From positions 1 through 64,000 of the forward strand of contig CAYUOU010000004.1 in assembly GCA_964446485.1 (NCBI GenBank): 64,000 bases of DNA, in the 5' to 3' direction. The notes beneath the pieces are model-generated. The model was not told where the DNA came from and ran no database searches. It saw only the letters and a list, made by a program, of their open reading frames with translations. Positions within the stretch are counted from its first letter, which is position 1. Each line of letters begins with the position of its first letter. Both the position numbers and the translations under genes were made by a program. Below, one piece after another: positions 35,993-45,123 of the stretch. Source of the stretch: JBDRRP01 sp964446485. GTDB lineage: Bacteria; Desulfobacterota; Desulfobacteria; Desulfobacterales; JBDRRP01.

Positions 35993-36876
35993 TGCCGCAC
36001 CAGTTTTCGCCGCACCATGGGGGCGGTGAGTGCCGCCACGACAAGGAGTGCCGTGATGAGGTTGAGATCGCTGGGGGTGAAGGAAAACCGACCCCATTTG
36101 GCGCCCAGCGCCAGGGCGATGGCGGTTCGGTAAACCACTGAACCCAGCAACACGGCAATGCACGCCCTGACCGCCGAGGTCTTTCCAAACAGGGTTTCAC
36201 CGATGATAACCGACGCCAGGCCGGCGATAATGGTGCCCACCCCCATATTGACATCGGCTGAACCCTGATTTTGGGCAACCAGGGCGCCGCTCATGGCCAC
36301 CAATGCGTTGGACAGGCCGACACCGATAATGATGGTGGCATGGGTGCTGACCCCCAGACTCGTGATCATCTGAGGATTGTCTCCTGTCGCCAACACGGCC
36401 TGGCCCAACTCGGTGTGGAGAAACCAGATGACCCCGCCGGTGATGGCCATCGCCAGAATGCCGAACACGATGGGCGCCGCCAGGTAGCCGGAGATGCCGC
36501 TCTCCATGATGGGATCGATGAGCGTTCTGGCTCCGAGCAGTGAAACATTGGGTCCGCCCATGATGCGGATATTGATGGAGTAGAGGGCGATCATGGTGAG
36601 AATGGACGCCAGCAAGTGAAGAATTTTCAGCTTGGTGTTCAGCAGGGCGGTGACCGTACCGGCCAGGAAGCCGGCGCCCATGGCCATGAAAACGGACAGG
36701 AAAGGGTCGATTCCGCCGCTGATGGCCACGGCCGAAACCGCTGCGCCCAGGGGAAGGCTCCCGTCCACAGTGAGGTCCGGGAAATCCAGCACCCGAAAGG
36801 TGAGATAGACCCCGAGCGTCATGATGCCGTAGAGAAAGCCCTGCTCGAGGGCGCCGATGAGGGCGTAGCTGGTCAA
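35989..36876 (-). CDS. ABC importer permease (COG4120 type)
   Basis: A 295-residue membrane protein with eight to nine hydrophobic helices, beginning GALEQGFLYGIMTLGVYLT, the typical N-terminus of this permease family (distantly LivH/RbsC-like). YLTFRVLDFPDLTVDGSLPLG (positions about 24-44) is its conserved loop. It is coupled to the ATPase by ATGA and follows the binding-protein gene by 29 bp. It forms the membrane channel of the importer. Confidence 0.87.
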   Translation of the reverse strand: MTSYALIGALEQGFLYGIMTLGVYLTFRVLDFPDLTVDGSLPLGAAVSAVAISGGIDPFLSVFMAMGAGFLAGTVTALLNTKLKILHLLASILTMIALYSINIRIMGGPNVSLLGARTLIDPIMESGISGYLAAPIVFGILAMAITGGVIWFLHTELGQAVLATGDNPQMITSLGVSTHATIIIGVGLSNALVAMSGALVAQNQGSADVNMGVGTIIAGLASVIIGETLFGKTSAVRACIAVLLGSVVYRTAIALALGAKWGRFSFTPSDLNLITALLVVAALTAPMVRRKLVRQ

Positions 36877-36905
36877 ATGATCAATCCAATAGAGGGGTTT
36901 CCTAC

Positions 36906-37871
36906 TTAATTGTACACCTTGTCCGCTGATGCGATGACGTCATCGGGAATGCTGACGGCCATGGCTTTGGCGGACTTCAGGTTGATATGAAGCTGAAGCT
37001 CCTTCTGGGATTCCACCGGCGTGTCGGCCGGTGAAGCGCCGGCAATGATGCGCCGGGCCATGGCGCCGGTCTGGCGGCCGTGTTTATAGTAGTCGAAGCC
37101 CATGGCGGCCACCGCCCCCCTGGCCACGGAGTCCACATCGGCACAAAACAGCGGCACCTTGTTCTGCGTGCAGACTTTCACCGCCGCTTCGAGCGCCGTT
37201 ACCACCGTGTTGTCGGTGGGCACGAAGATGGCGTCGACCCGGCCGACGAGACTCTGGGCGGCCTGGTAGACGTCGGCAGACTTGCTCACCGTGGCCTCAA
37301 CCACCGCGAAACCCATCTGGCTTCCGGCCACGATTATCCGCTTGACCGTGATTTTGGAGTTGGCTTCGCCGGCGTTATAGAGCACGCCCAGGGTTTTCAG
37401 TTGGGGGACAACCCGTTTGAGACCGGCCATGTGCTGATCCACCGGCAGCTGATCCGAGACGCCGGTAATGTTGCCGCCGGGCCGGTCGAGATCCTTTACC
37501 AACCCGGCCACAATGGGGTCGGTGACCGCGGTAAACAGCAGCGGCGTGCTTTTCATGTGAGGCGCTTTCTTCATGGCCTGGGCCACGGCCTGTGATGTGG
37601 GCGTGGCGATGGTCAAAATCAGGTCAGGCTGCTCACCCATGATCTGGCTGCCGATCTGCTGGGCGGTGGCCATGTTGGCCTGGGCGTTGTGGATCTGATA
37701 TTCCGCCCGGGTGCCGTTTTCCCGCAGATCGTCCTGGAAGCCCTTTAAAACGGCGTCCAGGGCCGGGTGTTCAACAAACTGCGCTACGGAAATGCGTGCA
37801 GTGCCTGCCGTGGCTAAAAAGGGCATGGAAAAAAACAGCGCGGCGGCGACAACAATGACGAGCTTTTTCAT
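36906..37871 (-). CDS. ABC importer substrate-binding protein (TrpX-like, ABC_sub_bind family)
   Basis: A 321-residue periplasmic binding protein with a signal peptide at about residues 1-22 (MKKLVIVVAAALFF...ATA). It shows the ABC_sub_bind pattern: ISVAQFVEHPALDAVLKGF at the N-terminus, DLILTIATPTSQ near 82, and FVPTDNTVVTALEA near 195. AATMGFDYYKHGRQTGAMA-like text near 250 is also a family signature. The family binds aromatic amino acids in TrpX but ligands vary. It is first of the three-gene operon and comes 32 bp after the DUF711 gene upstream. Confidence 0.88.
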   Translation of the reverse strand: MKKLVIVVAAALFFSMPFLATAGTARISVAQFVEHPALDAVLKGFQDDLRENGTRAEYQIHNAQANMATAQQIGSQIMGEQPDLILTIATPTSQAVAQAMKKAPHMKSTPLLFTAVTDPIVAGLVKDLDRPGGNITGVSDQLPVDQHMAGLKRVVPQLKTLGVLYNAGEANSKITVKRIIVAGSQMGFAVVEATVSKSADVYQAAQSLVGRVDAIFVPTDNTVVTALEAAVKVCTQNKVPLFCADVDSVARGAVAAMGFDYYKHGRQTGAMARRIIAGASPADTPVESQKELQLHINLKSAKAMAVSIPDDVIASADKVYN

Positions 37872-37903
37872 GGTTTGACCTCCCGATATGGATGGACATG
37901 GGG

Positions 37904-39277
37904 TTAATTGTTGAGGCTGTTGATCGGCGCCGGAATGAGGCCGCCGCGTCGGATAAAGGGATTTTCCCCCGTTTCGTTATTGACGCTCATGATTACCGAT
38001 TGACCCAGCAGGCCGCCGAAAAAGGCAGACTCCCCGGCTTTTTTCCCGGGAACGGGAATGATGCGGGTGGCGGTTGTCTTTTTGTTGATGACCCCGATGG
38101 CCATTTCATCGGCAATGATGCCCGAGAGGGTCTCGGCGGTGGTGTTTCCGGGGATGGCCACCATGTCCAGACCCACTGAGCACACGCTGGTGATGGCCTC
38201 GAGCTTTTCTATGGTCAGGTGCCCGGCTTCCGCGGCAGCGGAAATATTGAGATCCTCGCTTACCGGGATAAAGGCCCCGCTCAGCCCTCCAACGTGGGAA
38301 CTGGCAAAGGCGCCGCCCTTTTTGACCGCGTCGTTGATCAGGGCCAGTGCCGCCGTCGTGCCGGGTACGCCGATGGCCGCCAGCCCCAGGCTTTGAAAGA
38401 TCTCCCCCACGCTGTCGCCCACATTCGGGGTGGGGGCCAGGCTCAGGTCGACGGCCCCGAACTGGATTTTAAGAGAGTCGGCGACCTCGCGGCCGATGAG
38501 TTCGCCCACCCGGGTCACTTTGTAGGCCGTGCGCTTGATGAGCTCCGATATCTGGCCGAGGTCCATGTTCGGCGCCGATCTCAGTGACCGCTGGATGGCC
38601 TTGTTCACCACACCCGGCCCGCTGACGCCCACATTGATCACCGCATCCGGCTCGCCTACGCCGAGGTAGGCGCCGGCCATGAAGGGAATGTCCTGGGGGA
38701 TGTTGGCGAAGACACAGAGTTTGGCACAGGCCAGCCCGTCTTTATCGGCCGTGAGGGCCGCGGCCTGTTTGATGATCTGCCCCATCAGCACAACGGCGTC
38801 CATGTTGATGCCCGCCCTGGTGGAGGCCACATTCACCGAGGCGCAGACGCGTTCGGTCTGAGCCAGGGCTCTGGGAATGGCCTCGATGAGGGATTGATCA
38901 CCGTTGGCGATGCCTTTTTCCACCAATGCCGAAAAGCCGCCGATGAAATCGACGCGCACTTCCCGGGCCGCCCGGTTCAGGGAGTGGGCGATATCCACCA
39001 TGCCATCGGCAGAGAAGGGCGCGGCGGCAACGGCAATGGGGCTCACCGAAATGCGCTTATTGACAACGGGGATTCCGTACTTTTCACCGACCCGGTCGCA
39101 GGTGTCCACCAGCGTGGCGGCCAGCGCGGTAATCTTGTTGAATATATTGGACTGGAACCGATCGATGTCGTCGCTGGCGCAGTCAAACAGGTTGATTCCC
39201 AGCGTGACGGTCCGGACGTCCAGGTGCTCGTTTTTAACCATCTCCAGCGTGGTTAGGATCTCATTTTCATTCAGCAT
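37904..39277 (-). CDS. DUF711/PFL-like family protein (UPF0210)
   Basis: A 457-residue protein of the UPF0210/DUF711 family, whose fold resembles pyruvate formate-lyase but whose activity is not established. Family stretches are MLNENEILTTLEMVKNE at the start, RISVSPIAVAAAP, INVGVSGPGVV and AGLDMVAIPG-type sequence near 375. It lies between an ACT-domain protein (43 bp upstream) and an ABC importer (32 bp downstream) on one strand. The ACT-DUF711 pair is widely conserved, which suggests that the ACT protein senses an amino acid for this enzyme. Function not assigned. Confidence 0.88.
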   Translation of the reverse strand: MLNENEILTTLEMVKNEHLDVRTVTLGINLFDCASDDIDRFQSNIFNKITALAATLVDTCDRVGEKYGIPVVNKRISVSPIAVAAAPFSADGMVDIAHSLNRAAREVRVDFIGGFSALVEKGIANGDQSLIEAIPRALAQTERVCASVNVASTRAGINMDAVVLMGQIIKQAAALTADKDGLACAKLCVFANIPQDIPFMAGAYLGVGEPDAVINVGVSGPGVVNKAIQRSLRSAPNMDLGQISELIKRTAYKVTRVGELIGREVADSLKIQFGAVDLSLAPTPNVGDSVGEIFQSLGLAAIGVPGTTAALALINDAVKKGGAFASSHVGGLSGAFIPVSEDLNISAAAEAGHLTIEKLEAITSVCSVGLDMVAIPGNTTAETLSGIIADEMAIGVINKKTTATRIIPVPGKKAGESAFFGGLLGQSVIMSVNNETGENPFIRRGGLIPAPINSLNN

Positions 39278-39319
39278 GGTGATCAGCTTCCTTGCTGCGG
39301 CCTGAGGCGCGATTGCGGG

Positions 39320-39874
39320 TCACAGCCGGTGAAGGGTTTCGAAAATTTTCCGATGCTGGATGCTGATCTCGAGTTCAAGGTCAGCGGCAGTGGCCCTCAG
39401 TTCGGAGTAAAGGGCCCGGTGATCGGTGTCGTTGGGGATATCCACTTCGTAAATCATGAAGTTGTCGTTGGGGTCGTCCCCGCCTTTAAAGACTGCCCTG
39501 AGATTGGTGACGTTGACGCCGTGTCTGGCGATGACCGCCGTCACGGAGGCCACCAGTCCTTTTCGGTCGGGGCCGCGGGTTGTGAGAACGAAGGGCTCTG
39601 CGTTGATAAACCGCGGGTCCGGCTTGGGGGCATCGAGGCGTTTGATGGTGACGTGCTGGCCCAGTGGTTTGAGGCCCTGGCGCAATGCGGTTCCAAGGCA
39701 GTCCAGGCCGCACTCCACCGGAATGGTGGCGATGAAAATGCCTGAGAACTCGGACTGCAAAATGGTCTGGTCCACATTTTCGATGTTGCAGCCCTGCTCG
39801 AAGAGGATCCGCGACACCGCGGCGATGATCCCCGGCCGGTCCTGCCCCAGTACCGAAATGACGACTTTGTTCAT
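39320..39874 (-). CDS. tandem ACT-domain protein (GcvR-like)
   Basis: A 184-residue protein with two ACT domains. The first starts VVISVLGQDRPGIIAAVSR at residue 3, and the second FVLTTRGPDRKGLVASVTA near residue 95. ACT modules bind amino acids and act as allosteric sensors. I start at MNKVVISV, which AAGGAG precedes by eight bases; a much longer upstream frame is not supported. It is the first gene of the run with DUF711 and the TrpXYZ-type importer, so all five may answer to the same amino acid, which is inference. Confidence 0.88.
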   Translation of the reverse strand: MNKVVISVLGQDRPGIIAAVSRILFEQGCNIENVDQTILQSEFSGIFIATIPVECGLDCLGTALRQGLKPLGQHVTIKRLDAPKPDPRFINAEPFVLTTRGPDRKGLVASVTAVIARHGVNVTNLRAVFKGGDDPNDNFMIYEVDIPNDTDHRALYSELRATAADLELEISIQHRKIFETLHRL

Positions 39875-40096
39875 TGATGATCTCCTTGACGACGGGCAAC
39901 CGCCGCCGGCGCGATGGCGCGAGACGTTGCAAGACGAGGACCCAATGCTTTTACCAAAACCCGGGGTCGTGTCAAGGTACATAACGCGCTTGGCTTCTTG
40001 AATCCCCATGGGCCTTTATGCTAAATGGAGGGTTCCCACCGTCGCCGGCGCAAGCGCCTGGATTGACGTACAAGACCGAAACCCATCGGGGTCACC

Positions 40097-40951
40097 ATGG
40101 AAACGACACCGCTTCTCAAGCTGATGAAAGCGCACCGGACGTTGCTGATTGTCGTGGCCGTCGGGCTCCTGCTCATAGAGCTTGAAATCTTCGCCATCGC
40201 CGTCACCAAATCCGGTCGCGAGTCCTATCTTCAAATCCTCGACGACAGGGGCAACATTGTCTACGAGACCGACGGAGAGCGGCTCAGCGACTTCAACAAG
40301 TACTATTTTGAGAAAACCTTCGGCTCTCTGGATGGGTTCCAGAAGCGGCTCCAGACCCGGGATCGGCCGTTTCCATTCCGGGCCTGGTTCGCCGCCGCCG
40401 TTGGTGTCCCGGTGGGCGTGATCCTGTTGTTGGGGTTCGTCTTTAGGGCTTATGTCACGATGGTTTTTGGCCACGGGAAACCACAGGAAGGCCCCGGCGA
40501 ACGATCCGGGCCTGGAGACGGCCGGCTCGGCCGATTCGACAACCTCGTGCGGACCGTCAGCCAATACAATATTTTCATCATCGGCGGAATAGTCTTTTTG
40601 GGTGTCGTGGGCCTGTGGTACCTCCCGAATATGCTGAATGAAATCGGAAAGATGGGGGTCGAAACGATTGCCCGCTACAAATGGGTGGTTCTTTCCGCCA
40701 TTGCGGTGATGCTGGGACTCGTCATCTGGGTCATCTACCTGAGATACCGGCTGGCTGGAAAGGCCATCGACAGTCAGACGGAAATTGAAAAATACCGGCT
40801 TCATTTGCGACTCGACCCTGCTTATCGAGACGCACCGGCATTGGCGCACCATCCCGATGCCCCGTTGCCGGTCACGGCGCTGCCTGCCGGTGAGGAGGCG
40901 CCGTCGGAGCAATTGGAGCGTCCGGCCTTCGATCGCTCCACCGACCACTGA
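40097..40951 (+). CDS. membrane protein of unknown function upstream of a DHH-CBS gene
   Basis: A 284-residue protein with four hydrophobic segments at about 15-36, 95-117, 155-175 and 195-215. Between the first two is a 55-residue extracytoplasmic loop (SYLQILDDRGNIVYETDG), reminiscent of small sensor loops. The C-terminal 60 residues are charged and proline-rich and presumably cytoplasmic. I do not recognise the family. Only 19 bp separate it from the DHH-CBS gene, so the two are likely cotranscribed. A CTP-like start context is weak: no strong ribosome site before the ATG. Confidence 0.7.
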   Translation: METTPLLKLMKAHRTLLIVVAVGLLLIELEIFAIAVTKSGRESYLQILDDRGNIVYETDGERLSDFNKYYFEKTFGSLDGFQKRLQTRDRPFPFRAWFAAAVGVPVGVILLLGFVFRAYVTMVFGHGKPQEGPGERSGPGDGRLGRFDNLVRTVSQYNIFIIGGIVFLGVVGLWYLPNMLNEIGKMGVETIARYKWVVLSAIAVMLGLVIWVIYLRYRLAGKAIDSQTEIEKYRLHLRLDPAYRDAPALAHHPDAPLPVTALPAGEEAPSEQLERPAFDRSTDH

Positions 40952-40970
40952 TCCGGCCTGAGACAGCGCC

Positions 40971-42272
40971 ATGCGAATCGCCACCACCCACAGAAACACG
41001 GATTTCGACGCACTGGCCTCGGTCATGGCGGCCACGTTGATCTATCCGGACACCGTAGCGGTGATTCCCGCCGCGGTAAACCCCAATATCAAGGCCTTTC
41101 TTTCCATCCATAAGGATCTGTTCAGCATATGGCCGCCTGCCGAGGTGGATCTCGATGCCGTGGACGAACTCATCGTGGTCGACGTCAATCGCTGGGCGCG
41201 TCTGGACGGCCTTCACGCCTTGAAAGATCGCACCGACCTCACCATCCGGCTGTGGGACCACCATGAAATCCCGGGCGATATCGTGGCCCATCATGTCTGC
41301 CAGGAACCCATGGGGGCGACGGTGACCCTCATGATGCGCACCATCAAGAAGCGCCGCCTGTTGCTGACCCCGATCCAGGCGACCCTTTTTTTGGCCGGCA
41401 TTTACGAGGATACGGGCAATCTCACGTTTACCGGCACCCGGGCCGAAGATGCATACGCCGCCGCATATCTGCTGGACCGTCGGGCCGATCTGGGACTTCT
41501 CAACACCTTTCTCAAGCCCGCATACGGGGCTAAACAAAAGGAGGTGCTCTACGAGATGCTTCAGGAGGCGCAACGGGAGACCATCAACGGACATGCCGTG
41601 AGCATCCGGCACCTGACTATCACCGGGCATGTGGACCGGTTGGCCCTCGTCGTGGGCATGTATCGGGAGATCATGAACGTTGATGCCGCCGTCGGCATTT
41701 TCACCGATGCGCAAAAGCTCCGTTCCATGATCATCGCCAGAAGCGACGTGGACGGCATCGATGTGGGCGCGGTGATGAAACGCCTGGGCGGTGGCGGGCA
41801 TCCAGGGGCGGGCAGTGCGGTGCTGAAAAATGCCGACCCGGAAGCCATCGATGGCAAGATCCGGGAACTCATCGCCGGATCCAGTCAGCACACGGTGCAG
41901 ATCAGTGACCTCATGTCATTTCCCGTGTTCAGCATCCACGCCGGCACCACCATGCGTGAAGCGGCGGCCATCCTTCGGGATAAAGGCTGTACGGGAATGC
42001 CTGTGGTGAACGGCGACAACCGTATCGTGGGAATGCTCAGCCGCCGGGACTTTCGCAAAATCAAGAATGAAAAACGCCTTGAAGCACCGGTGAAGGCCTT
42101 TATGAGTCAGCAGGTCACCACCATCGGCCCCGGTGTGAACCCCATCGTCGCCGCCCGGCTTATGGTGAAACAAGACATCGGTCGCCTGCCCATCGTGGAA
42201 AACGATCGTCTCATCGGCATTGTGACCCGATCCGACCTGATGATTTACTTTTACGATTTGCTGCCGGATTGA
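40971..42272 (+). CDS. DHH/DHHA1 phosphoesterase with tandem CBS domains
   Basis: A 433-residue protein. DHH motifs are THRNTDFDALAS (7-18), VVDVNRW (about 70) and LWDHHEIPGD (about 95); DHHA1 carries LGGGGHPGAGSA near 275; two CBS domains fill 315-430. In many deltaproteobacteria the same DHH-DHHA1-CBS head continues into a poly(A) polymerase/CCA tRNA nucleotidyltransferase; here the protein stops after the CBS pair, and no such domain follows in any frame. Possible activities are oligoribonuclease, cyclic dinucleotide or pyrophosphate hydrolysis under adenylate control; none can be chosen by eye. Confidence 0.85.
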   Translation: MRIATTHRNTDFDALASVMAATLIYPDTVAVIPAAVNPNIKAFLSIHKDLFSIWPPAEVDLDAVDELIVVDVNRWARLDGLHALKDRTDLTIRLWDHHEIPGDIVAHHVCQEPMGATVTLMMRTIKKRRLLLTPIQATLFLAGIYEDTGNLTFTGTRAEDAYAAAYLLDRRADLGLLNTFLKPAYGAKQKEVLYEMLQEAQRETINGHAVSIRHLTITGHVDRLALVVGMYREIMNVDAAVGIFTDAQKLRSMIIARSDVDGIDVGAVMKRLGGGGHPGAGSAVLKNADPEAIDGKIRELIAGSSQHTVQISDLMSFPVFSIHAGTTMREAAAILRDKGCTGMPVVNGDNRIVGMLSRRDFRKIKNEKRLEAPVKAFMSQQVTTIGPGVNPIVAARLMVKQDIGRLPIVENDRLIGIVTRSDLMIYFYDLLPD

Positions 42273-42309
42273 AGCGAACGGGTTTTTCCCAGAAAAATGC
42301 GAGACGAAA

Positions 42310-43575
42310 ATGACCGAACTGATCAGCGACAAGGTCCGACAACTGATGGACAAGGGCGTTCGGATTCCCGCACCGGCAAGTGTCGACATCGGTGAAGAGG
42401 TCTCGGTGGATCGAATTTCCGGTAACGGGGTCGTCATCCACACCGGCAGCCGCATCGCCGGCAGCGACACCTTGATTCTCAGCGGTGCGTGCATCGGGGC
42501 GGAGGCGCCGGCCACGGTGGATAACTGCCAAGTGGGTGCCGACGTTCGGTTGCACGGGGGGTATTTCTCCGGTGCCGTATTTCTCGAAGGTGCCCGAGTG
42601 GGTTCATCGGCCCATGTCCGACCCGGCACCATTTTAGAGGAATACGCCTCCGCGGGCCATGCCGTTGGATTAAAGCAGAGCATTCTTTTTCCCTATGTAA
42701 CCCTTGGAAGTATCATCAATTTTTGCGATATTTTCATGTCCGGTGGAACCGGCCCCAAACACCACAGCGAAGTGGGCAGTTCGTACATCCATTTTAATTT
42801 CACCCCCAATCAGGACAAGGCCACGGCGTCCCTATTGGGCGACGTGAGCCAGGGCGTGATGGTGGATCGGGATCCCATTTTTCTGGGAGGGCAGGGGGGG
42901 CTGGTAGGCCCCTGCAGGCTGGCCTACGGCACCATCATCGCCGCCGGCACCATCTACCGAAAAGACGCGTTGACAGAGGGCCGACTGCTTGCCGCCGGTG
43001 TCGTCAGAAGCGGCAGCACGCCTTACACCATCGGCATTTATCGCAGCGTAAAGCGGGTGGTGACCAACAATCTGACTTACCTGGCCAACCTCATGGCCCT
43101 CGCCCAGTGGTATCGTCATGCCCGCAGGCCGTTTTTCATTGGTGACCATGCCCATGAGACGCTCTGGCAGGGGCTGGCAGCGGCGCTCGAGGCCAATACG
43201 ACGGCCCACATTCGCAATTTCACGGGGTTTGTGAATCGATTGGAGAGATCCATTGACGGGCTTCGCCAGGGCGGTGCATTAGCGGCCGGAGCGCGCCTCA
43301 TCGCGCAGCAGGAGGAGTTGCTGGCGCGCTGGCCGGAGCTGGCGGACGCCATCGATAAATGGCGCACCCATCCGGGTGATGAAGGGCTGCGGGATCGATT
43401 TCTGGACGCCATGGCACGGCGCCGCTCCGATGCCGGGGGCTATCTTCAGACCATTCATGCGCTGACGGAAGATGAGAAGGCCTTGGGGCGGGCTTGGCTG
43501 GCCGGCCTCGTAGTCCAGACGGTGACGACCCTAACGGGCATGCTCCCCACACTGTTCCCGCCCTCGGACGGGTAG
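42310..43575 (+). CDS. left-handed beta-helix protein, UDP-GlcNAc pyrophosphorylase-like
   Basis: A 421-residue protein. From about residue 30 to 260 it has hexapeptide-type repeats of a left-handed beta-helix (GNGVVIHTGSRIAGSDTLIL, VGADVRLHGGYFSGAVFLEG). The rest is helical. It resembles proteins labelled UDP-N-acetylglucosamine pyrophosphorylase in related genomes and the acetyltransferase half of GlmU, but the Rossmann nucleotidyltransferase motif (LAAGxGTRM) is absent. The gene lies 111 bp before glmM, so work on glucosamine-phosphate or its uridylated product is a reasonable inference. A trimeric assembly is expected. Confidence 0.72.
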   Translation: MTELISDKVRQLMDKGVRIPAPASVDIGEEVSVDRISGNGVVIHTGSRIAGSDTLILSGACIGAEAPATVDNCQVGADVRLHGGYFSGAVFLEGARVGSSAHVRPGTILEEYASAGHAVGLKQSILFPYVTLGSIINFCDIFMSGGTGPKHHSEVGSSYIHFNFTPNQDKATASLLGDVSQGVMVDRDPIFLGGQGGLVGPCRLAYGTIIAAGTIYRKDALTEGRLLAAGVVRSGSTPYTIGIYRSVKRVVTNNLTYLANLMALAQWYRHARRPFFIGDHAHETLWQGLAAALEANTTAHIRNFTGFVNRLERSIDGLRQGGALAAGARLIAQQEELLARWPELADAIDKWRTHPGDEGLRDRFLDAMARRRSDAGGYLQTIHALTEDEKALGRAWLAGLVVQTVTTLTGMLPTLFPPSDG

Positions 43576-43686
43576 CGTTGCCGGCTCAGCGCCGTCGCGA
43601 CGGTTATGTTTCAGTGGCAATGCACAATGCCGGGCAACCGGTGAATCGCACGCAAACAGACAATCTCAATTACAGATCGGATTTTC

Positions 43687-45036
43687 ATGGGTGTTTTATT
43701 CGGAACCGACGGCATCCGCGGCAAAGCCAACACCTATCCTGTGGTACCGGAAATCGCCGTCCGTGCGGGGCGGGCCTTGGTCCGGCATGTCAGAGAAAAG
43801 GGAGTTTCAGGCCCTATTGTGGTGGGCCGGGACACCCGGTTGTCAGGTCAGATGTTGGAAAATTCCATTATATCAGGTGTTTGTGCCGAAGGTGCTGATG
43901 TGCTCACCGCCGGCGTCGTTCCCACACCGGCTGTGGCCGCCCTAAGTCGAAGGCACGCCGCCGCCGCAGGAGTGGTGATTTCCGCCTCGCACAACCCCTA
44001 CTCCGACAACGGCATCAAACTCTTTGGGGGCGACGGATTCAAACTGTCCGATGCGGCGGAGGCCGCCATCGAGGCCATGGTCCTCGATCCCGCGCTTGGC
44101 GACCCACCGGGGCCGTCGATGACCGGTCGGGTCACGGCCCTGAAAACCGCCGAAAACGACTATCTCGAGACGCTGCAGATGGCGCTTCCACAGGGGTTTT
44201 TACTCCGGGGGCGCCGGGTCCTGATGGACTGTGCCAATGGGGCCGCCCACCACGCGGCGCCGGAAATGTTTCGCCGACTGGGCGCCGACGTCATTGCCCT
44301 CAACCATCACCCCGACGGGCTCAACATCAATGCGCAATGCGGCTCAGAGCACCTGGACGGCCTCTGCACCGCAGTGAAGGCGTATCAGGCGGACATCGGC
44401 CTGGCTTTCGACGGCGATGCGGATCGGCTCCTGGCGGTGGACGAAACCGGGACGGCGGCCACCGGAGACCAGCTTATTGCTATTTTTGCCCGCTATCTCA
44501 AGCGCATTGGGAAACTGGACGGCGATCGGGTCGTCACCACCGTCATGAGCAACATGGGGCTGAAAAAGGCCCTTCGGGCCATGGGCATTACGCATACCAC
44601 GAGTTCCGTGGGGGACCGCTACGTTATGGAGGAAATGCGGCGCACCGGCGCCGTGCTGGGGGGCGAGGACTCGGGGCACATTATCTTTCTGGGACCACAG
44701 ACCACCGGGGACGGGCTGCTGTCCGCCCTGCGCCTTTGCGAAGTTCTCCACGTTACCGGCCGGCCGCTGTCCGTCCTGATGCAGACAATGACGGTATATC
44801 CCCAGAAGCTCGTGGCCGTGGAGGTCACCGGCAAGCCGGATCTCAACACGCTCGCGGGGGTCCAACGCGCCATCCAAGAAGTCACGGATCGATTGGGTGA
44901 GAACGGCAGGGTGCTGGTCCGGTATTCCGGCACCCAGCCCGTGTGCCGGATCATGGTGGAGGGGCCCGAAGATGGGGTGATCGACGAGGGATGCCGTTGC
45001 ATTGCAGAGGCGGTGCGGCAGGTCATCGGCAGCTAG
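43687..45036 (+). CDS. glmM: phosphoglucosamine mutase
   Basis: A 449-residue alpha-D-phosphohexomutase converting glucosamine-6-phosphate to glucosamine-1-phosphate for cell-wall precursors. It begins LFGTDGIRG, the GlmM hallmark. The phosphorylated serine is Ser101 in ISASHNPYSDNGIK, the metal loop is AFDGDADRL, the sugar loop is GGEDSGH, and the phosphate-binding loop is RYSGTQP. Length and all key residues are normal. The start has no strong Shine-Dalgarno. It follows the beta-helix protein and ends at a terminator. Confidence 0.96.
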   Translation: MGVLFGTDGIRGKANTYPVVPEIAVRAGRALVRHVREKGVSGPIVVGRDTRLSGQMLENSIISGVCAEGADVLTAGVVPTPAVAALSRRHAAAAGVVISASHNPYSDNGIKLFGGDGFKLSDAAEAAIEAMVLDPALGDPPGPSMTGRVTALKTAENDYLETLQMALPQGFLLRGRRVLMDCANGAAHHAAPEMFRRLGADVIALNHHPDGLNINAQCGSEHLDGLCTAVKAYQADIGLAFDGDADRLLAVDETGTAATGDQLIAIFARYLKRIGKLDGDRVVTTVMSNMGLKKALRAMGITHTTSSVGDRYVMEEMRRTGAVLGGEDSGHIIFLGPQTTGDGLLSALRLCEVLHVTGRPLSVLMQTMTVYPQKLVAVEVTGKPDLNTLAGVQRAIQEVTDRLGENGRVLVRYSGTQPVCRIMVEGPEDGVIDEGCRCIAEAVRQVIGS

Positions 45037-45065
45037 ACGGCGGGCCTGACGCGCCGGCAATGAGA

Positions 45066-45097
45066 ACGGCCCCTGGCGTGATGTGCTCAGGGGCCGT
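45066..45097. terminator. hairpin terminator between glmM and the BI-1 gene
   Basis: ACGGCCCCTG (45066-45075) pairs perfectly with CAGGGGCCGT (45088-45097) around a 12-base loop. It lies in the 87-bp gap between the convergent genes, so it can serve both strands. No clear U-run is present. Confidence 0.7.
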
Positions 45098-45123
45098 ACC
45101 GGGTCGATGGGTGCGGCGGCCGT

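Noticed and set aside
40016..41035. Minus-strand frame opposite the membrane and DHH genes
   Set aside because: Spans two plus-strand genes with good family motifs; its composition is that of an antisense shadow.
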